From NCBI RefSeq assembly GCF_030380735.1, contig NZ_JAUDRZ010000003.1, positions 372,001 to 436,000 of the forward strand: 64,000 nucleotides of DNA, read 5' to 3'. A program made the translations under genes and the position numbers. Positions 7,572-18,176 of this stretch are shown here, one piece after another; position 1 is the stretch's first letter, and each line of letters starts with the position of its first letter. The notes under the pieces are model-generated. The model worked only from the letters and a program-made list of their open reading frames with translations. It ran no database searches and was not told where the DNA came from. The DNA is from Rhizobium sp. S152. Lineage in GTDB: Bacteria > Pseudomonadota > Alphaproteobacteria > Rhizobiales > Rhizobiaceae.

Positions 7572-8468
7572 GTGCGCGACATGAACAGGACATTTCATCG
7601 GATTATGGTTGCGGATCGCCGGATGCTCACACCGGGTATGGTGCGATTGACGTTCGCCGGCGACGATCTGGCCGCATTCCATTCCTCCGGCATTGGCGAC
7701 GAATATCTTCGGCTGTTCTTTCCCGACACGGAAACCGGCGAATTGGTTTTGCCGATCATCGATGAAAATGGTGGTTGGACCTATCCCGAGGGTAAGCCGC
7801 CGGTTCGTTGCGCGACCTACACGGTTCGCCGTTTCGATGCCGAGGCAAAGCGAATGGATATCGATTTTGTCGTGCACGAGGGAGGCGTTGCCAGCGAATG
7901 GGCGCAATCCGCGCGGCTTGGCGACGAGATGGTCATCAACAATCCACGCGGCCTCTATGTGCCTCCAGACGACATGCAATGGCAATTGCTGATTGCCGAC
8001 GCCACCGGTCTCCCGGCCCTTGCACGTCTGCTGGAACAGACACCACGCGGGATCAAGTCCCGAATATTCATCGAGGTCGCGTCTGCTGCGGACGAGCAGA
8101 GTCTTCCCGAACATCCCGGCGCGACCGTCACGTGGTTGCACGGTTGCGGGAACGGCATAGCGCCGAGCAGATTGGAAGAGATCATGCGGTCGGTGCGATT
8201 TCCGTCCACTCCCGGCTATATTTGGGTTGCCGGGGAGCAGAAGGCTGTCCGTGCGATCCGTAAATATGTTCGCCAGGAGCTCAAGCTTCCGGCCGATCGT
8301 TACAAGCTGGTCGCCTACTGGATTGAAAAGCGGCAGGAGTGGACAGCCGCGTGGGAGGCCCTCGACCCGGCTATCCGGCAGCAGATCGAAGCCGCCTGGA
8401 CTTCCGGCCGTGACGAGGAAGAGGTGCGCGACGAGCTCGAGACGACGTTGGAGAAATTCGATCTGTGA
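7572..8468 (+). CDS. siderophore-interacting protein (FAD-dependent ferric reductase)
   Basis: A 298-aa flavoprotein of the SIP/ViuB family. These cytoplasmic enzymes reduce Fe(III)-siderophore complexes to release iron. The FAD-binding beta barrel is at about residues 5-125, with the R-C-A-T-Y-T-V-R motif near 80-87 that contacts FAD and G-G-V-A-S-E-W-A near 104-111. The SIP C-terminal NAD(P)H-binding domain follows, with LIADATGLPALARLLE near 140-155 and YIWVAGEQKAVRAIRKYVR near 217-235. A helical tail of about 40 residues ends the protein. The start is GTG at 7572 or ATG at 7581; AGGA at 7564 suits the first. No siderophore transporter is adjacent, so the cognate siderophore is unknown. 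Confidence 0.9.
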   Translation: MRDMNRTFHRIMVADRRMLTPGMVRLTFAGDDLAAFHSSGIGDEYLRLFFPDTETGELVLPIIDENGGWTYPEGKPPVRCATYTVRRFDAEAKRMDIDFVVHEGGVASEWAQSARLGDEMVINNPRGLYVPPDDMQWQLLIADATGLPALARLLEQTPRGIKSRIFIEVASAADEQSLPEHPGATVTWLHGCGNGIAPSRLEEIMRSVRFPSTPGYIWVAGEQKAVRAIRKYVRQELKLPADRYKLVAYWIEKRQEWTAAWEALDPAIRQQIEAAWTSGRDEEEVRDELETTLEKFDL

Positions 8469-8746
8469 GTGCACGCACGCCGTAACTTACCATGCGTCGC
8501 TTAGCGCTTTTCCCGTTTCAGTTCTTGGCAGAACCCGCTCGCTGCCCTCCCATGAAAGCAAGCGCCGGCCGAGGTGAAATGCGTGGGGATAAGCCATACG
8601 GACCCATGAGGAAATGGGCATTTTGCCGTATATTCCAGACAACGGATTCACGGATTCGTCGAGTCCCAATGCACGTGGATGCCGCTGCACTTGCCGCGCG
8701 GCAGCGGCGACAGGCCCCGCGGCACCGCGAATAAACGGAACTGATC

Positions 8747-9889
8747 ATGCGCATTCTTCATACCGCGGACCTGCATCTCGGACGCCAGTTCCACGGCATA
8801 TCGCTGGAGGAGGATCATGCCGCGATCCTGGAACAGCTCCTCGATGCGATAGAGACACATCGACCGGATGTCTTCATCATCGCCGGCGATATCTTCGACC
8901 GCGCCGCGCCGCCGGCAAGTTCGGTTCGTCAGTTCAACAACTTTCTCCGCAGGGTGGCGAGTGAAACCGACGCAGCCGTCGTCATGATCGCTGGCAACCA
9001 CGATTCAGGCGACCGTATCGGCTCGATGTCGGTCATGACCGACGCACGGCGTGCCCTGATCCGTGGCGCGCTTCTGGCCGAGGAGGTTCCGCTGGTCCTG
9101 CACGATGCTTCAGGCCCGGTCGCCTTCTCAGGCCTGCCCTTCGCCTACGAGTTCGCGGCGCGCGATTGCTTCGGCGACGAGACCATCGCCATCCCGGAGC
9201 ACGTCATTCGCGCCCAGATCGCCTCGGCCCGGCGCCATGTCCCTGAGGGAGCGCGATGGGTAGTAGTGGCGCATGCCTTCGTGGAAGGGGGAGCGACCAG
9301 CGACGCCGAACGGCCGCTGGCACGCGTCGGCGGAATCGAGACCGTCCGCCACGATACCTTCGAAGGCGCTCACTACGTGGCGCTCGGCCATCTGCATCTG
9401 CCGCATCATGTCGGGGCACCGCATATCCGCTACTCCGGCGCGCCGCTCGCATTCGGTTTCGACGAGGCTGGTGGGACAAAGGGCATGACGCTGGTCGATC
9501 TCGATGGTGACGGTGCTGCGGCAATTGCCACGATCCCGTTCAAGCCTGCCCGTGGCGTAAGAATTCTGCGCGGAAAGATGGAGGATCTCCTGAGCGGCGA
9601 GCCGTCGGATGATTTCATCAAGGCGGTGCTGTCCGACGAGGTGCCGCTGATCGATCCCATGAAGCGCCTGCGCGAGCGATACCCCAATGCCTGCCAGATC
9701 GTCTATGCCCGCGACGAACGGGCGCCCGAGATCAAGTCCCTCGTCGGGCTGCAGGCCGCCGTGCACGATCCGGCGCAGGTCATCCGCGACTTCCTTCTGC
9801 AGGTGCGCAGCGAAGATCCCGCCGAGGCGGAATTGGAGCTGATCGGGTCCGCACTGGCGGATCTGCGGCAGGTCGAGGTAGACGCATGA
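8747..9889 (+). CDS. sbcD: exonuclease SbcD (Mre11-type nuclease subunit)
   Basis: A 380-aa metallophosphoesterase, the nuclease subunit of the SbcCD complex that cuts DNA hairpins and protein-blocked ends. The five phosphoesterase motifs are present: HTADLHLG at residues 4-11, GDIFDRAAPP near 47, GNHDSGD near 84, the VVVAHAF histidine near 173, and GHLHLPHH near 210. Length matches alphaproteobacterial SbcD. The stop codon overlaps the sbcC start as ATGA, so the subunits are translationally coupled. The 278 bases before it contain no supported gene. Confidence 0.95.
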   Translation: MRILHTADLHLGRQFHGISLEEDHAAILEQLLDAIETHRPDVFIIAGDIFDRAAPPASSVRQFNNFLRRVASETDAAVVMIAGNHDSGDRIGSMSVMTDARRALIRGALLAEEVPLVLHDASGPVAFSGLPFAYEFAARDCFGDETIAIPEHVIRAQIASARRHVPEGARWVVVAHAFVEGGATSDAERPLARVGGIETVRHDTFEGAHYVALGHLHLPHHVGAPHIRYSGAPLAFGFDEAGGTKGMTLVDLDGDGAAAIATIPFKPARGVRILRGKMEDLLSGEPSDDFIKAVLSDEVPLIDPMKRLRERYPNACQIVYARDERAPEIKSLVGLQAAVHDPAQVIRDFLLQVRSEDPAEAELELIGSALADLRQVEVDA

Positions 9890-12800
9890 GACCGGTCCGG
9901 CTGACAATGCAGGCCTTCGGGCCTTATGCCGGTCGCGCGGTGGTGGACTTTCGCGAGGCGATCGCATCCGGGCTCTTCGGCATCTACGGCCCCACAGGGT
10001 CCGGAAAGTCGTCGATCTTCAGCGCCATGACCTTCGCGCTGTTCGGCGAGGCGGCCAAGGCCGAGCAGGACACGACATCGCTGCGCTCCGACCATGCCGA
10101 TGCGACCTTGCCGACCGAAGTGGAGTTCGTCTTCGATATCGGCGCCAAGCGCTATGTGCTCCGCCGCCGCCCGGAACAGACGCGGCCGAAGCAACGCGGC
10201 GAAGGCGAGACGCGGGATACGCACGAGGCGTGGTTGTTCGACGCTACCGGGCTTGCTCTGGAGGAGATAACCGAGGCCAATCCCGGCAAGGTGATCGCTG
10301 AGAAAAAGACCAGCCACGTTCGCGATGCCGTCATCGAGCTGCTCGGCTACGGCGCCGAGCAGTTCCGGCAGATCGTGCTTTTGCCGCAGGGCAAGTTCGA
10401 GACCTTCATGGCGGCGAAGACCGACAAGCGGCTGGAAATCCTGCGCGAGCTTTTCGACGTCTCGATGTATCGCCGCATGGCCGCGAAGTTCAAGGAGGAT
10501 GCCGCCGCCGCCGAGAAGCAAGTGCGTCAGGAACGCGAATTATGCGCCAGGCAGCTCTCCATGGCTGGTTTCGAGAGCCCTGATGCGCTGGTCGCCGGCA
10601 TAGATGTGGCCCGGGCGGCAAATGAGGCCGAAGCGCTGAAGGAAGCCGAAGCGGCACAAGCACTTGAGGCCTCGCGATTGCAACTGGCTGCCGCGAGGCA
10701 GGTCGAGGATCAGTTCAGGTCGGTCGAGAGAACCGAGCGTGAACTGGAAGCGCTGGTCGCTCGGGAGGAGAGCATCCGGCTGCTTCAGGAGCGGGTGGAC
10801 AATGCGCGCCGCGCGCAGGCTTTGCTTGACGTGGAGCGCCATGCGCTTGCGGCGCAACATGAAGCGAGACAAGCTGCAGCGGATATGAATACCGCGATCG
10901 CCAATAGCGCTGCCGCTGCGGATAAGGCCGCAACAGCTGCCGGTTTGCACGAAGTGGAATTGGCGCGGTCGTCGGAGATCGAAGGCGTTCGCCAAGTGAC
11001 CGAAGAGTTGCAGCGCCACCAGAAGACCCTCGAGGATGCGGATGGTTATGCCCGAAAGGCAGCGGACGCCCGTACGTCTGTCGGGGAGGCGAAGCGGAAT
11101 TTCGACGCCGTCGAAAAGCGGCTTGCCGACATGCTCTCACGGAAGGCGGATGCCGAGCGGGCGCTGTCACGTGCGCGGGAAAACCATGTTGCGCGGCAGA
11201 GGCTGCAGCACGAGGCTCTGGCTGCCGAGGGCGCGCTGAAGATCGCGGAGAGCTACGGCGCAGCCGTCGGCGCGACCGAGAAGGCCGTTGTTGAGTTGCA
11301 GGCGGCCAAGGACATCGATGCGGCGGCAACGCGGCAACTCGCCGACGCCAGGGATCGCTTCGAGGCTGCGGAGCGCGCGCTGGCCGATGCGCAGGCGGTT
11401 CATCTGGCGGCGAAGCTCTCGCCGGGCGATGCCTGCCCCGTCTGCGGTTCGGTCGAGCATCCCCTGCCTGCCGCCGGCGGCGTCGGCCATACCGGGTTAG
11501 ACCAGACATTCCGGCAAACGAAGGTTGCCCGCGATCAGGCGCAGGTCAGGCAGCAGGAAACCGCGCGCCAATGCGCATCCGCCGAGGCCATATGGCAGGA
11601 ACGCCGGGATCGACTGGATCAATTGCCGAAGCCCGAACAGGCCGCGGGCGAATTGCGCGAAACAATCGCCAGCCTGAATGGCGAGATCGCGGCACTCGGT
11701 CCAACCGTAGATTTTGCCGCTGCAGAAGCGGGACTCGCTCAGGCATCGGAGGAAATCCGGTCGACGGAAGTGGAGTGGGATGCCCTGCGCGTCGCCTTCG
11801 ATGCAGCAAGGACGGAAGAAGCGCTTGCCCGCGACCGGTTCGAACAGGCGATCGCCGTGATCCCCCAGGAATTGCGGTCTGCGACCGTACTTGCCGGGCG
11901 GCTGGCGGAGAGAATGCGGGAGCTGACGGCCCGGATCGAAGCGGCGAGAGCGGCCGAGGAGGATGCCAGAACATCGCGCGAGGCGGCTCTCGTTGCAAAC
12001 ATGGCGGCGGATGCGGCAAGGCAGGCGCACGAGAAGGCGGAGATTCGCCGCGAAGAGAACGGCGCGGAATTCCAGCGGCGCCTTGAGGCAAGCGGTTTCG
12101 GCCTTGAGCAATTCCAGCAGTTCAAGCAGTGGATTGAGACCATCGACGCCGATTCCGGAGCGGTCGCCGAATATCGCAGTGCGCTCGCGGTTGCGCGAAA
12201 TGGATTGGACGCTGCAAAGCGTGCCGTAGAAGACAAGGAGCGGCCGGATGTGGCCGCTTTGGAAGAAGCACATCAACTCGTCGAGCAAGCGCTCGATGCG
12301 GTGAAGACGGCGCGCGCCGAAGCTCAGGCGCACTTGCGGCAACTAGAGAAGCTGAAGCTCGACATCGCCAGCGAACTGCGCCGGCTTGAGCAGATCGAAA
12401 CTGAAACGGGTGCGCTTCGCACGCTCGCGGCTCTCTTCAATGCCGACAACCCACTGCGGCTCGATCTCGAGACCTATGCGATCGGCGCGATGTTCGATCA
12501 GGTGCTGCTCGCCGCCAACCATCGCCTCGGCCCGATGAGCGGCGGGCGCTTCAGCCTGGAGCGCGAGATCGAGGGCGGCAGCGGCCGTTCGCGGCGCGGC
12601 CTCGGCATTCGCGTCTTCGACGTTCACACCGGCAAGGCGCGGGCGACCGCGACGCTGTCGGGCGGCGAGACGTTCATGGCCGCACTGGCGCTGGCGCTCG
12701 GGCTCTCGGATATCGTCGAAAGCACGAGCGGGCAGGTGCGGCTCGATACGATCTTCATCGACGAAGGCTTCGGCAGTCTCGATACGGAAAACGAGTCGGG

Positions 12801-12963
12801 TACGCTCGATCAGGTTCTTCAGGTGCTGAGCAATCTGGCGGGCCAGAGGCGCGTCGTCGGGCTGATCTCGCATGTGCCGCTGGTGCAGGAGACGATTCCA
12901 AACGGCTTCTACATTCGCAAGCAGCCGCTCGGAAGCGTTATCGAGGCGCGCGGATTGGCATAG
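9886..12963 (+). CDS. sbcC: exonuclease SbcC (Rad50-type ATPase subunit)
   Basis: A 1025-aa SMC/Rad50-like ATPase that works with SbcD. The Walker A motif GPTGSGKSS is at about residue 35. Two long alanine- and glutamate-rich coiled coils run from roughly 200-500 and 540-850. Between them the zinc hook C517-P-V-C520 joins two molecules. The C-terminal ATPase half has the ABC signature TLSGGETFMAALAL, Walker B LDTIFIDEGFGSLD and a final histidine in GLISHVPLV. All parts expected of the family are present and the length is normal. It overlaps sbcD by 4 bases and ends 60 bases from the convergent chemoreceptor gene. Confidence 0.95.
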   Translation: MRPVRLTMQAFGPYAGRAVVDFREAIASGLFGIYGPTGSGKSSIFSAMTFALFGEAAKAEQDTTSLRSDHADATLPTEVEFVFDIGAKRYVLRRRPEQTRPKQRGEGETRDTHEAWLFDATGLALEEITEANPGKVIAEKKTSHVRDAVIELLGYGAEQFRQIVLLPQGKFETFMAAKTDKRLEILRELFDVSMYRRMAAKFKEDAAAAEKQVRQERELCARQLSMAGFESPDALVAGIDVARAANEAEALKEAEAAQALEASRLQLAAARQVEDQFRSVERTERELEALVAREESIRLLQERVDNARRAQALLDVERHALAAQHEARQAAADMNTAIANSAAAADKAATAAGLHEVELARSSEIEGVRQVTEELQRHQKTLEDADGYARKAADARTSVGEAKRNFDAVEKRLADMLSRKADAERALSRARENHVARQRLQHEALAAEGALKIAESYGAAVGATEKAVVELQAAKDIDAAATRQLADARDRFEAAERALADAQAVHLAAKLSPGDACPVCGSVEHPLPAAGGVGHTGLDQTFRQTKVARDQAQVRQQETARQCASAEAIWQERRDRLDQLPKPEQAAGELRETIASLNGEIAALGPTVDFAAAEAGLAQASEEIRSTEVEWDALRVAFDAARTEEALARDRFEQAIAVIPQELRSATVLAGRLAERMRELTARIEAARAAEEDARTSREAALVANMAADAARQAHEKAEIRREENGAEFQRRLEASGFGLEQFQQFKQWIETIDADSGAVAEYRSALAVARNGLDAAKRAVEDKERPDVAALEEAHQLVEQALDAVKTARAEAQAHLRQLEKLKLDIASELRRLEQIETETGALRTLAALFNADNPLRLDLETYAIGAMFDQVLLAANHRLGPMSGGRFSLEREIEGGSGRSRRGLGIRVFDVHTGKARATATLSGGETFMAALALALGLSDIVESTSGQVRLDTIFIDEGFGSLDTENESGTLDQVLQVLSNLAGQRRVVGLISHVPLVQETIPNGFYIRKQPLGSVIEARGLA

Positions 12964-13023
12964 CATGTTTCACCGCGCACCGTCCGATCGGGCGGCGCGC
13001 GATGCTGTTATTGACTGCGAGCC

Positions 13024-15237
13024 TTAGAACTCATCCCAGCCATCGGCCGACGGCGCATAGGCCACGGCGGCGTTCCCGGTATGGCGCATCTGCGGGATCG
13101 ACGCGTGCTTGGCTGCCGGCGCGCGCTCGACAGGAGCGGCAGCCGGGCGGCGGGCCTGCGGGGTCGACCGGGTCTTGAAGCCGGCCACCATGTCGGCGAG
13201 GTTTTGTGTTTCGCGCGACAGGCTTTGCGTCGCGGCTGTTGTCTCCTCGACCATCGCGGCATTCTGCTGGGTTGCCTTGTCCATGTGATCTGCGGAGCTT
13301 GCGACTTCCCGCAAGCTGACTGCCTGTTCACTGGTGCTCGCCGTGATCGTGTTGACGAACTGGCTCATCTGGACCACTTCGACGACGATGGCATCGAGAG
13401 ACTGGCCCGATGCGGTCACTAGGTCTACGCCCTGCTTGACCTGTGTGGCCGAGGTGGAAATCAGCGTCTTGATCTCCTTCGCCGCATCGGCGGAGCGTTG
13501 CGCCAGCCCGCGGACTTCCTGCGCGACGACGGCGAAACCACGCCCCGCTTCACCAGCACGCGCAGCCTCGACGCCGGCGTTCAGTGCGAGCAGGTTGGTC
13601 TGGAAGGCGATGTCGTCGATAACGCCGATGATGGTGTTGATCTGGTTCGACGACTGCTCGATCGCGGCCATCGCGTTGACGGCATTGCCGACGATTTGTC
13701 CGCCTCGCTCGGCCTTGTCCTGGGTCGAGGCGGCGACAACCTTCGCCTGGCTGGCACCCTTGGCGCTTTCGTTGACGGCGGTCGTCACTTCGCCGATCGC
13801 CGCGACTGTTTCCTCCAGGCTTGCCGCCTGCTGTTCCGTGCGCTTGGCGAGATCGTTGGAGGCGCTCGAAATCTGCTGCAAGCCGGCGCTGATGGTGCTG
13901 ACGGCGCTGACGACCGAACTGACGGTTCCCTCGAGAGACGCGATGCTGTCGTTGAACTTGACCCGAATGGTTTCGAACTCAGGCGCGACGGAGTTCTCCA
14001 TGCGAACCGTCAGGTCGCCGGCGGACAGCGCGCTGAATCCTTGATCGATGGCGTGAACGAAAGCACGGAGGTCTTCGGCCTTGGCGTTGTCGATCTGAAG
14101 CTGGCTGTCGCGTTGTGCCTGCTGGGTTGCGCGAGCTTCTGAAGCTTCGCGTTCCAGGCGCTTGTTTTCGTTGGCTGCTTCCTTGAAGACCTGGACGGCG
14201 CGCGCCATTGCGCCGATTTCGTCGGGACGCTCCTGCCCATGGATGTCGGCCTGCAGATCGCCAATTGCCAGCCGGCCCATGGTGACGGTGGTGCGTCGGA
14301 TGAGGCCGGCGAGCGAGCGGGCGAAGATCAGGAATCCAACCAGCGACAGCAGCGACACGACGACCGTGCCGACGAGCGTTGCCGTCAGAGCCTGCCTGCT
14401 GGCGACGACGATCGGCGTGACGTCCGAGGCGATTTCGAGAACGCCGATCTTGGCGCCGGAGAAGTCTGTGAAAGGCACGGCCTCGACGACGAAATCCTTG
14501 CCGTCGACGGTGGCGAAGCGCCGCTCGTTTTCGCCATCATAGGCGCCCTGAACCTGCTCGGGCGTCAGGATGGATTTATCGGCGAAGGTCGAGGCCTGGA
14601 TATCGAGCTTGCCATCGACCTTGATGTGAATGGCGATCGCGGCATCGACCGATTTCGCCAACGGGGCGAAATAATCGTTTGTCAGCGCGGTTCCGACGTC
14701 GACCACGCCAACCGTCTTGCCGTCCTTGATAACGGGTGCCGTCGCGAACATGCTGACCGCCGTGCGGCCGGGCTCGGTGCCGGCAACAAGGTTCCCCTCC
14801 TTGAGGGCGGCCACGATGGTCTTGCGGCGGCTGGTCAGGTCGTCGCCGAACTTGTCCGGCGTATGAATGCGGGCAACAGCCACGCCCTTGGCGTTGCTGA
14901 AGGTAATGAGCTGCAGGCCATTGGCCATGATCTTCGGCATGTTGGCCGCGTATTTCGCAACGATGGCTTCGCGGGCATTGCTTGCGATCAGATCCGCCGT
15001 TTCGGGCTCGCCGGCCAGCGCCAGCGCCATCGCTGCGGCAGCGCGCTTCTGCGCTTGCATATCCGTCTGGATGACCGCGAGATCGCCTTCTAGTTCTTTC
15101 TGAAGCGCGCGGTCGTTCATTTCCGACTGCCGGTACCAGCCAAGGCCGCCGATGGCGGCGCTGGCGAAGAGTACGGCTGCAAATCCGTAGGCAGTAATGC
15201 GGATCCAAAGAGGCCGCTTAATGTTGAGTTCATCCAT
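13024..15237 (-). CDS. methyl-accepting chemotaxis protein
   Basis: A 737-aa membrane chemoreceptor. Transmembrane segments lie near residues 12-32 and 288-308 and bracket a periplasmic Cache-type sensor domain (the segment [20 protein letters not shown] is typical of the single-Cache 3 group). A HAMP domain follows, then a second HAMP-like segment near 395-445. The signalling hairpin tip contains [24 protein letters not shown]. The protein ends GWDEF, an aromatic-acidic pentapeptide of the kind that tethers CheR and CheB. No other chemotaxis gene is adjacent. The ligand is unknown. The gene stands alone, convergent with sbcC. Confidence 0.93.
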   Translation of the reverse strand: MDELNIKRPLWIRITAYGFAAVLFASAAIGGLGWYRQSEMNDRALQKELEGDLAVIQTDMQAQKRAAAAMALALAGEPETADLIASNAREAIVAKYAANMPKIMANGLQLITFSNAKGVAVARIHTPDKFGDDLTSRRKTIVAALKEGNLVAGTEPGRTAVSMFATAPVIKDGKTVGVVDVGTALTNDYFAPLAKSVDAAIAIHIKVDGKLDIQASTFADKSILTPEQVQGAYDGENERRFATVDGKDFVVEAVPFTDFSGAKIGVLEIASDVTPIVVASRQALTATLVGTVVVSLLSLVGFLIFARSLAGLIRRTTVTMGRLAIGDLQADIHGQERPDEIGAMARAVQVFKEAANENKRLEREASEARATQQAQRDSQLQIDNAKAEDLRAFVHAIDQGFSALSAGDLTVRMENSVAPEFETIRVKFNDSIASLEGTVSSVVSAVSTISAGLQQISSASNDLAKRTEQQAASLEETVAAIGEVTTAVNESAKGASQAKVVAASTQDKAERGGQIVGNAVNAMAAIEQSSNQINTIIGVIDDIAFQTNLLALNAGVEAARAGEAGRGFAVVAQEVRGLAQRSADAAKEIKTLISTSATQVKQGVDLVTASGQSLDAIVVEVVQMSQFVNTITASTSEQAVSLREVASSADHMDKATQQNAAMVEETTAATQSLSRETQNLADMVAGFKTRSTPQARRPAAAPVERAPAAKHASIPQMRHTGNAAVAYAPSADGWDEF

Positions 15238-15404
15238 AAAAAATCACCACTGAAAGTAACAGCCGCGGCCGGAAAGTGTTGCACTTCGGGCAAGATGGGG
15301 AGAACTCTTAAATTTTATGTAAAACGCCTACAAAGATTTATGACAGGCAAAAATGCCGGAAGATTATCTCTCCCGGTTGCTGCGTTGCAGCAATAATGTC
15401 CGGT

Positions 15405-16427
15405 TCAACGCCAGCCGAGAGCCGGTGCGATATGGGTCAGAATTGCCTCGATGACATGGGCGTTATAGGCGACACCGAGCTGGTTGGGCACCGTCAGCAG
15501 CAGCGTATCCGCTTCCGCTATCGCCTCGTCCCTTTTCAATTGCTCGATGAGCGCCTCCGGCTCCGCGGCGTAGCTGCGGCCGAAAACCGCGCGTGTCTTC
15601 TCGTCGATGAAGCCGATCTTGTCTTGGCTTTCGCCACTGTGCCCGAAGTAGGCGCGGTCGCGCTCGTCGACCAGCGCGAAGATGCTGCGGCTGACGGAGA
15701 CGCGGGGTTCGCGGCTGTGGCCGGCCTCTTTCCAGGCCTGGCGATAGGCGCGGATCTGCTCGGCCTGCTGCACGTGGAAGGCTTCGCCCGTCTCGTCGTC
15801 CTTAAGCGTCGAACTCTGCAGGTTCATGCCGAGCTTGGCGGCCCAGATGGCGGTCGCGTTGGAGCTCGCGCCCCACCAGATGCGCTCGCGCAGACCCTCG
15901 GAATGGGGCTCGAGGCGCAGCTTGCCGGGCGGGTTGGGGAACATGGGACGCGGGTTGGGCTGCGCGAAACCTTCGCCGCGCAGCACGTCGAGAAAGACTT
16001 CCGCGTGGCGACGCGCCATATCGGCTTCGCTCTCGCCTTCCGGCGGCGCGTAGCCGAAGTAGCGCCAGCCGTCGATCACCTGCTCGGGCGAGCCACGGCT
16101 GATGCCGAGTTGCAGGCGACCGCCGGCGATGAGATCGGCAGCGCCGGCATCTTCGGCCATGTAGAGCGGGTTCTCGTAGCGCATGTCGATGACGGCTGTG
16201 CCGATCTCGATCCGGCTGGTCTTGGCGCCGACTGCGGCCAGAAGCGGAAACGGCGCGGCGAGCTGGCGGGCGAAATGGTGCACGCGGAAATAGGCTCCGT
16301 CGGCTCCCAGTTCCTCCGCTGCGACCGCGAGGTCGATCGACTGAAGCAAAGCGTCGCCTGCCGACCGGGTCTGCGATTGTGGGGAGGGCGTCCAGTGCCC
16401 GAAGGAGAGAAAGCCGATTTTCTTCAT
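15405..16427 (-). CDS. luciferase-like flavin-dependent monooxygenase
   Basis: A 340-aa member of the bacterial luciferase-like (LLM class) oxidoreductases, TIM-barrel enzymes that use reduced FMN or F420. Family features are the N-terminal MKKIGFLSFGHW, EELGADGAYFRVHHFARQLAAP near residues 38-59, the IEIGTAVIDMRYENP strand near 73-87, and GRLQLGISRGSPEQ near 103-116. The length is usual. Members of this subgroup are often annotated as alkanal or nitrilotriacetate monooxygenase-like, but the substrate cannot be deduced. It follows the GMC dehydrogenase gene by about 100 bases on the same strand and may be a separate unit. Confidence 0.88.
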   Translation of the reverse strand: MKKIGFLSFGHWTPSPQSQTRSAGDALLQSIDLAVAAEELGADGAYFRVHHFARQLAAPFPLLAAVGAKTSRIEIGTAVIDMRYENPLYMAEDAGAADLIAGGRLQLGISRGSPEQVIDGWRYFGYAPPEGESEADMARRHAEVFLDVLRGEGFAQPNPRPMFPNPPGKLRLEPHSEGLRERIWWGASSNATAIWAAKLGMNLQSSTLKDDETGEAFHVQQAEQIRAYRQAWKEAGHSREPRVSVSRSIFALVDERDRAYFGHSGESQDKIGFIDEKTRAVFGRSYAAEPEALIEQLKRDEAIAEADTLLLTVPNQLGVAYNAHVIEAILTHIAPALGWR

Positions 16428-16528
16428 GATAGCGCCGCTTCAAAGGGGATGTTGATCGCTGTGCTTCATCGCATGATTGAGGTGCGGCGGATAGGTGCGG
16501 GCACGTTTTTGCGTGCCCGCCCAGAGGG

Positions 16529-18163
16529 TCAGACTTCCTTGAGCAGCTGCTCCGCGATGCGGACGCTGAGTGCCGCACCCGTGAGCGTCGGGTTCATGCA
16601 GGATGCAGACGGCATGACGCTGGTGCCGGCGATGAACATGTTCTTGTGGTCATGCGTCCGGCAATCGCGATCGACGACACTGTCCTTCGGGTCATCGCCC
16701 ATGCGGGTCGTGCCCATTACGTGCTGGCGGTTCTGCCACTTGACGTCGGTCGAAAGCACTTCGGCATCAAGCAGTTGGGCGATCTTGTTCAGATCCTCCA
16801 AGCCGCGGTCACGCCCCGCGTTCCAGTAGTCGGTGACGCTGTAGTAGAGCACCGGGACAGGGATGCCGAGCGCGTCGAACTTGGTCTTCGACGGCGTGAC
16901 GCGGTTTTCGGCCAGCGGCAGCGGTTCGAAGTCGATCGCCCAGTTCAGCGAGCGCGCCGAATACTGCCTGATCTTTTCATCCAGCTTCGAGCCGAGGATG
17001 CCCTTTTTGATGAAGCCTTCGGTCATCTGCGCCGTCGGCACGGTGTTGCGCACCTTGATCTTGTAGCTCGGATAGTCCTTGCGGAATGCGCCGTCACGCT
17101 GGTTCAGGTAGACCAGGAGCTCGGTCGGGCCTTCGCCCGGCCACATGTCCTCCTTGGTCAGCATGTTCATGCTGATGCCGGTGTGGTCCATGAGGTTGCG
17201 GCCGACTTGATCCGAGGAGTTGGCGATGCCACTCGGATATTTGTCGGAGGTCGAGATCAAAAGCAGCTTGGCGGATTCGATGCCGTAGGCCGCGAGTACG
17301 AAATATCTCGCCGTCAGCTTGTGCTCCGAATTGTCCGGCTTCTTGTACCAGATCGCGGTGATCTGGCCATCGTCGCCTGCCTCGATCTTGTAGACAACGG
17401 AGTTGTCGAGAAGCTTGGCGCCGTGCATCTCTGCTTCGTCGATATGCATCGATCCGTCATATTTGGCGCCGATGGGACAGACCGGGTTGCAGTTGTTGTT
17501 GCCTGCGCAGACCGGGCGGCGGCCGTAGGGACGCGAGGCGCGGCCATGCGGCTCGAGCACCGGATTGAAGCCGCCGACGCTGAGCTTCTCGGCCAGCGTC
17601 TCGAACATGTAGCTGGAGTTCAGCTGCTTCATCGGGAAGGGCATGGAGCGAGGCGGCATCGGGCCGCCACCCTGGCCGCTCTCGTCCTGGCCGTCGAGAC
17701 CGGTAACGCCAAGTTCCAGTTCGGCCTTGTTGTAGTAATCCTCGAGATCGTCATAGCCGATCGGCCAGTCGCGGCCGCGACCGTAGAGTGACTGGATCTT
17801 GAAGTCGTTCGGGATCATTCGCCACAGCGCGGAACCGAAGTGCCAGGTCGTGCCGCCGACCACACGCAGATAAGAGGTGTTGTACTTAACCGGGCCTTCG
17901 TACTGCAGGTAGTCGCCATAGGTGGACGGCGCATGCGGAAGGCTCGGGAACGGGGACCCGGCGCCCTGCAGCTTGGCGTTTGCCAGCGAAAGCTTGATGG
18001 GAGCGTTGCGGAAGGTCTCGACGATATCCCGGCGATTGACGCGCGGACCAGCCTCCAGAATGATTACCTTCTTGCCCGCCTTGGCGAGGTTCGCCGCGAT
18101 GATCCCACCCATCACGCCGGAGCCGATAACGATTACATCCGCATCATATGCGTCATTTGCCAT
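16529..18163 (-). CDS. GMC oxidoreductase, large subunit of a membrane dehydrogenase complex
   Basis: A 544-aa FAD flavoprotein of the glucose-methanol-choline family. The dinucleotide-binding GSGVMGGIIAANLAKAGKKV is near residues 13-32. The C-terminal histidine region is NRQHVMGTTRMGDD near 474, and SCMNPTLTGAALSVRIAEQ near 516 closes the domain. The cysteine-rich CAGNNNCNPVCPIGA near 218-232 is typical of the gluconate 2-dehydrogenase, sorbitol dehydrogenase and fructose dehydrogenase large subunits. The next two genes upstream encode the matching small subunit and a triheme cytochrome c, so the three form a periplasmic dehydrogenase that feeds electrons from a sugar, polyol or sugar acid to the quinone pool. 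No export signal of its own; it would ride on the Tat signal of the small subunit. Confidence 0.92.
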   Translation of the reverse strand: MANDAYDADVIVIGSGVMGGIIAANLAKAGKKVIILEAGPRVNRRDIVETFRNAPIKLSLANAKLQGAGSPFPSLPHAPSTYGDYLQYEGPVKYNTSYLRVVGGTTWHFGSALWRMIPNDFKIQSLYGRGRDWPIGYDDLEDYYNKAELELGVTGLDGQDESGQGGGPMPPRSMPFPMKQLNSSYMFETLAEKLSVGGFNPVLEPHGRASRPYGRRPVCAGNNNCNPVCPIGAKYDGSMHIDEAEMHGAKLLDNSVVYKIEAGDDGQITAIWYKKPDNSEHKLTARYFVLAAYGIESAKLLLISTSDKYPSGIANSSDQVGRNLMDHTGISMNMLTKEDMWPGEGPTELLVYLNQRDGAFRKDYPSYKIKVRNTVPTAQMTEGFIKKGILGSKLDEKIRQYSARSLNWAIDFEPLPLAENRVTPSKTKFDALGIPVPVLYYSVTDYWNAGRDRGLEDLNKIAQLLDAEVLSTDVKWQNRQHVMGTTRMGDDPKDSVVDRDCRTHDHKNMFIAGTSVMPSASCMNPTLTGAALSVRIAEQLLKEV

Positions 18164-18176
18164 TGTCGTAGTCCTG

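Noticed and set aside
7434..8474. A 346-codon minus-strand frame opposite the siderophore-interacting protein gene
   Set aside because: The plus-strand frame carries FAD-binding motifs; the minus-strand translation does not resemble any family.
12964..13023. Possible terminator between sbcC and the chemoreceptor gene
   Set aside because: Only a short CGCGC/GCGCG pairing with a long loop and no T-run could be found.
13334..14142. Two long plus-strand frames inside the chemoreceptor gene
   Set aside because: They arise from the repetitive alanine-rich coiled-coil codons of the receptor on the other strand.
15396..16829. A 477-codon plus-strand frame opposite the luciferase-like and GMC genes
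   Set aside because: It lies antisense to two clearly coding genes, its translation has no recognisable motif and such frames are common in GC-rich DNA.
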